Shown: positions 58,370 through 64,000 of the stretch, one piece after another | Layout of the letters: each line of letters opens with the position of its first letter | Numbering within the stretch: the first letter of the stretch is position 1 | NCBI RefSeq assembly: GCF_002116695.1 | Contig: NZ_CP020477.1 | Span: 1,599,501 to 1,663,500 of the forward strand | Reading direction: 5' to 3' | Length of the DNA stretch: 64,000 nucleotides | Source of the DNA: Acidianus manzaensis | GTDB taxonomy: Archaea; Thermoproteota; Thermoprotei_A; Sulfolobales; Sulfolobaceae | Translations under genes and position numbers: made by a program | The notes under the pieces: model-generated | What the model was told of the DNA's origin: nothing | Seen by the model: only the letters and a program-made list of their open reading frames with translations | Database searches by the model: none

Positions 58370-58787
58370 TAAAATAGACTCAAATGATTTAAAAATTTTA
58401 GAAACATTAAAAAGAAATGCTAGGACTCCATATACGTTAATAGCAAAAGATTTGAAAATCAGCGAGGCCGCTGTAAGGAAAAGAATAGAAAAACTAATCA
58501 GATTAGGCGTAATTAAAAGATTTACAATAGATTATGAGTTAGAAAATGAAATAAAAGCTATAGTTATGATTAAATCTACTCCACAGATTTCAACACCAGA
58601 AATTTCTAAGAAAATAGTTAAGATTCAAGGAATAGAAACTGTTTTTGAAACTACTGGAGATTACGATATTATAGCAGTAGTTAGAGGAATTAATATCTCA
58701 GAAATTAATAAAACAATTGATGAAATCAGAAGTGTTCAGGGCGTAGTAGGTACAACAAGTACTATAATTCTTAGAACATGGTATTAA
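58362..58787 (+). CDS. lysM: Lrp/AsnC-family regulator LysM
   Basis: The 141-residue regulator has an N-terminal HTH (LKRNARTPYTLIAKDLKISEAAVRKRIEKLIRLGVI) and a C-terminal RAM ligand domain. In Sulfolobus, LysM shares an operon with lysYZ and binds the lysW promoter to tune lysine synthesis, and the gene order here is the same. Confidence 0.9.
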
Positions 58788-58798
58788 CTTCGAACCAT

Positions 58799-58840
<42 letters not shown>

Positions 58841-58853
58841 ATCTCGACCATAA

Positions 58854-62789
<3,936 letters not shown>

Positions 62790-62819
62790 ACTCTCTTGAA
62801 TAATGTAGAGTGAGGATAA

Positions 62820-63206
62820 ATGGGAGTTTACCAAGGCAACGATTTTAAGAAGATAAGTGGAGGATTAAAAGGTTCATACAAGGATAAAAGAAAGTTTGAA
62901 ATGGGAGAAGCTCCGTCAGAAACAAAATTACATTCAGAAGATATTAAAGAGAAAGTAAGAACACTAGGTGGAAATATAAAAATAAAATTAAAATATGCAG
63001 CGTATGCTAACTTGTTAAATCCATCAGATAATACATATAAGAAAGTAAAGATTCTCGAAGTATTAGAAGTTCCAGCTAATAGAGAATATGCAAGAAGAGG
63101 TATAATAGTAAAAGGGGCAAAAATAAGGACAGAAGCGGGAGAAGCAATAGTCACATCTAGACCTGGACAAGATGGAATTATAAATGCAATACTGATACAG
63201 AAATGA
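62820..63206 (+). CDS. rps8e: Small-subunit ribosomal protein S8e
   Basis: The 128-residue protein has the eS8 signature: GVYQGNDFKKISGGLKG, then GEAPSETKLHSEDIKEKVRTLGGNIKIKL. A GTGAGGAT Shine-Dalgarno precedes ATG 62820. Stop overlaps the SRP19 start as ATGA. Confidence 0.96.
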   Translation: MGVYQGNDFKKISGGLKGSYKDKRKFEMGEAPSETKLHSEDIKEKVRTLGGNIKIKLKYAAYANLLNPSDNTYKKVKILEVLEVPANREYARRGIIVKGAKIRTEAGEAIVTSRPGQDGIINAILIQK

Positions 63207-63475
63207 GCTTAAGAGATTATGAAAAACAAAAAGTAGCGATATGGTTAGCATATTTTACTGCAGATAGTAGAAGAAAAGGTAGAAAAACTAAAAAGTTGAA
63301 AATAACTCTTGAAGATTTAATAAATTCTGCTAATTCTCTAAATCTAGAACCAGAAGTTTTAGATAAAATTCATCCAGGAAGTAGAATAAAAGGAGTAGTA
63401 ATGGTTAATAAAGTTCAAGGCAAGTATAAAATTATAAAGATGATATATTCATCATTAACTCAAAAGAAGCAATAG
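63203..63475 (+). CDS. srp19: Signal recognition particle 19 kDa protein
   Basis: The 90-residue RNA-binding protein has VAIWLAYFTADSRRKGRKTKK and PGSRIKGVVMVNKVQGKYK, as in SRP19. It helps fold 7S RNA for SRP54 binding. The ATGA junction shows coupling to S8e. Confidence 0.93.
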   Translation: MSLRDYEKQKVAIWLAYFTADSRRKGRKTKKLKITLEDLINSANSLNLEPEVLDKIHPGSRIKGVVMVNKVQGKYKIIKMIYSSLTQKKQ

Positions 63476-63506
63476 TTTTATATATATTGCGTAGTTATCT
63501 AGTTTA

Positions 63507-63605
<99 letters not shown>

Positions 63606-63735
63606 AAGCAATTATTTCAAATCATATCGTAAAATATATTTTTAGAGTATCATTTACTTTATTTACATTTATAATTTTATATCCTCTTAAAAGAATAATC
63701 TAAGTTTTTAATACCTCTTTCAAGAATACTTTATT

Positions 63736-64000
63736 ATGATAGTAAAAACTTTAGAGATAACTAAACCACCTATAATATCTATAGAAGATAATTTGTTAAC
63801 AGCTTTTAAGAAAATTAATGAAAGAGGAATAGGAAGAGTAATTATCGCCAACAATAAAATTGAAGGAATATTATCGACTAGAGATCTTCTTTATGTATTC
63901 TTAGGATTTTGTCCTAATGGTTGTACTCAAGGTGATTTGTTTAAACTAGGTAATTCTTTAGCTTCAAATTATATGACCCCTAATCCTGTCGTAGTTTATG
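63736..64000 (+). CDS. CBS-domain protein, 5' part
   Basis: The frame from ATG 63736 is open to the end of the window (88 codons): [19 protein letters not shown], then [23 protein letters not shown], and [10 protein letters not shown] at the start of a second repeat. It is a tandem CBS protein, probably binding adenine nucleotides. The C-terminus is outside. Confidence 0.85.
   Translation, partial: MIVKTLEITKPPIISIEDNLLTAFKKINERGIGRVIIANNKIEGILSTRDLLYVFLGFCPNGCTQGDLFKLGNSLASNYMTPNPVVVY

Overview
The window is a stretch of core chromosome from a thermoacidophilic crenarchaeon of the order Sulfolobales. The evidence is its gene content: a Sulfolobus-type ATP-dependent DNA ligase and FEN1, two-domain Cdc48, a CedB-like DNA-import ATPase, the LysW-dependent lysine/arginine pathway, sn-glycerol-1-phosphate dehydrogenase, aCPSF1, intron-bearing tRNAs, and remnants of SSV-type integrases at tRNA genes. 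The DNA is AT-rich, genes are tightly packed, and Shine-Dalgarno sites are of the GGTGA type. I cannot name the genus from sequence alone.

Layout. 1-2.8 kb: CitG-like protein, a degenerate metallophosphoesterase, a Rim/Ard-type acetyltransferase and CoaBC. 3-3.6 kb: tRNA-His and initiator tRNA-Met. 4-9.9 kb: a candidate C/D box sRNA, GlmM, a Trm112-like zinc protein, DUF2153, hexulose-6-phosphate synthase, CTP synthase, a small wHTH regulator and an Lsm protein. 9.9-18.5 kb: SAM synthetase, then a DUF460/Rio2/NFACT cluster linked to ribosome biology, Mut7-C RNase, AMMECR1, protein disulfide oxidoreductase, an RHH/coiled-coil protein. 18.4-22 kb: dCTP deaminase, a second candidate C/D sRNA, DNA ligase and an MBL nuclease. 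21.9-31.9 kb: one long minus-strand gene train: Met8-like, HemA, HemB, HemL, HemC, HemD, a small protein, a phosphodiesterase and the alpha and beta subunits of a flavin dehydrogenase. 32-39.4 kb: FEN1, a wHTH protein, Cdc48, aEF1B, zinc ribbon, Pth2, TruD, AspRS and an RNA-binding protein. 39.5-44.4 kb: L40e, a nucleotidyltransferase, a heavily interrupted tRNA (best read as Cys), a TPP-enzyme homologue without its catalytic residues, an unrecognised 473-residue protein and an intron-containing CAT tRNA. 44.4-49.5 kb: SAH hydrolase, FKBP, G1P dehydrogenase and aCPSF1. 49.5-53.6 kb: two nearly identical tRNA-Val genes (GAC, CAC), each carrying an integrase N-terminal remnant, with a third remnant and five small metabolic genes between them. 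53.6-64 kb: hexuloisomerase, CedB, the lysYZM-lysWXJK cluster, a cis-prenyl transferase, S8e, SRP19, tRNA-Lys and the start of a CBS protein.

How the genes work together. Hexulose-6-phosphate synthase (7 kb) and its isomerase (53.6 kb) make the reverse ribulose-monophosphate route to pentoses. SAM synthetase and SAH hydrolase form a methylation cycle. The ligase and FEN1 join in Okazaki fragment maturation. The hem genes lead from glutamyl-tRNA to uroporphyrinogen III, with a Met8-like step toward siroheme.

Most notable. Three conserved genes (FEN1, TruD and the flavin dehydrogenase beta subunit) have no ATG, GTG or TTG start. In each, an AUA or AUU codon lies exactly 6 nt downstream of a GGTGA Shine-Dalgarno core. 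Also notable are a tRNA that looks like tRNA-Cys with two introns, the duplicated tRNA-Val loci that differ only at the first anticodon base, and two C/D sRNA candidates with the same 12/12-nt guide geometry. Most tail-to-tail gene pairs overlap.
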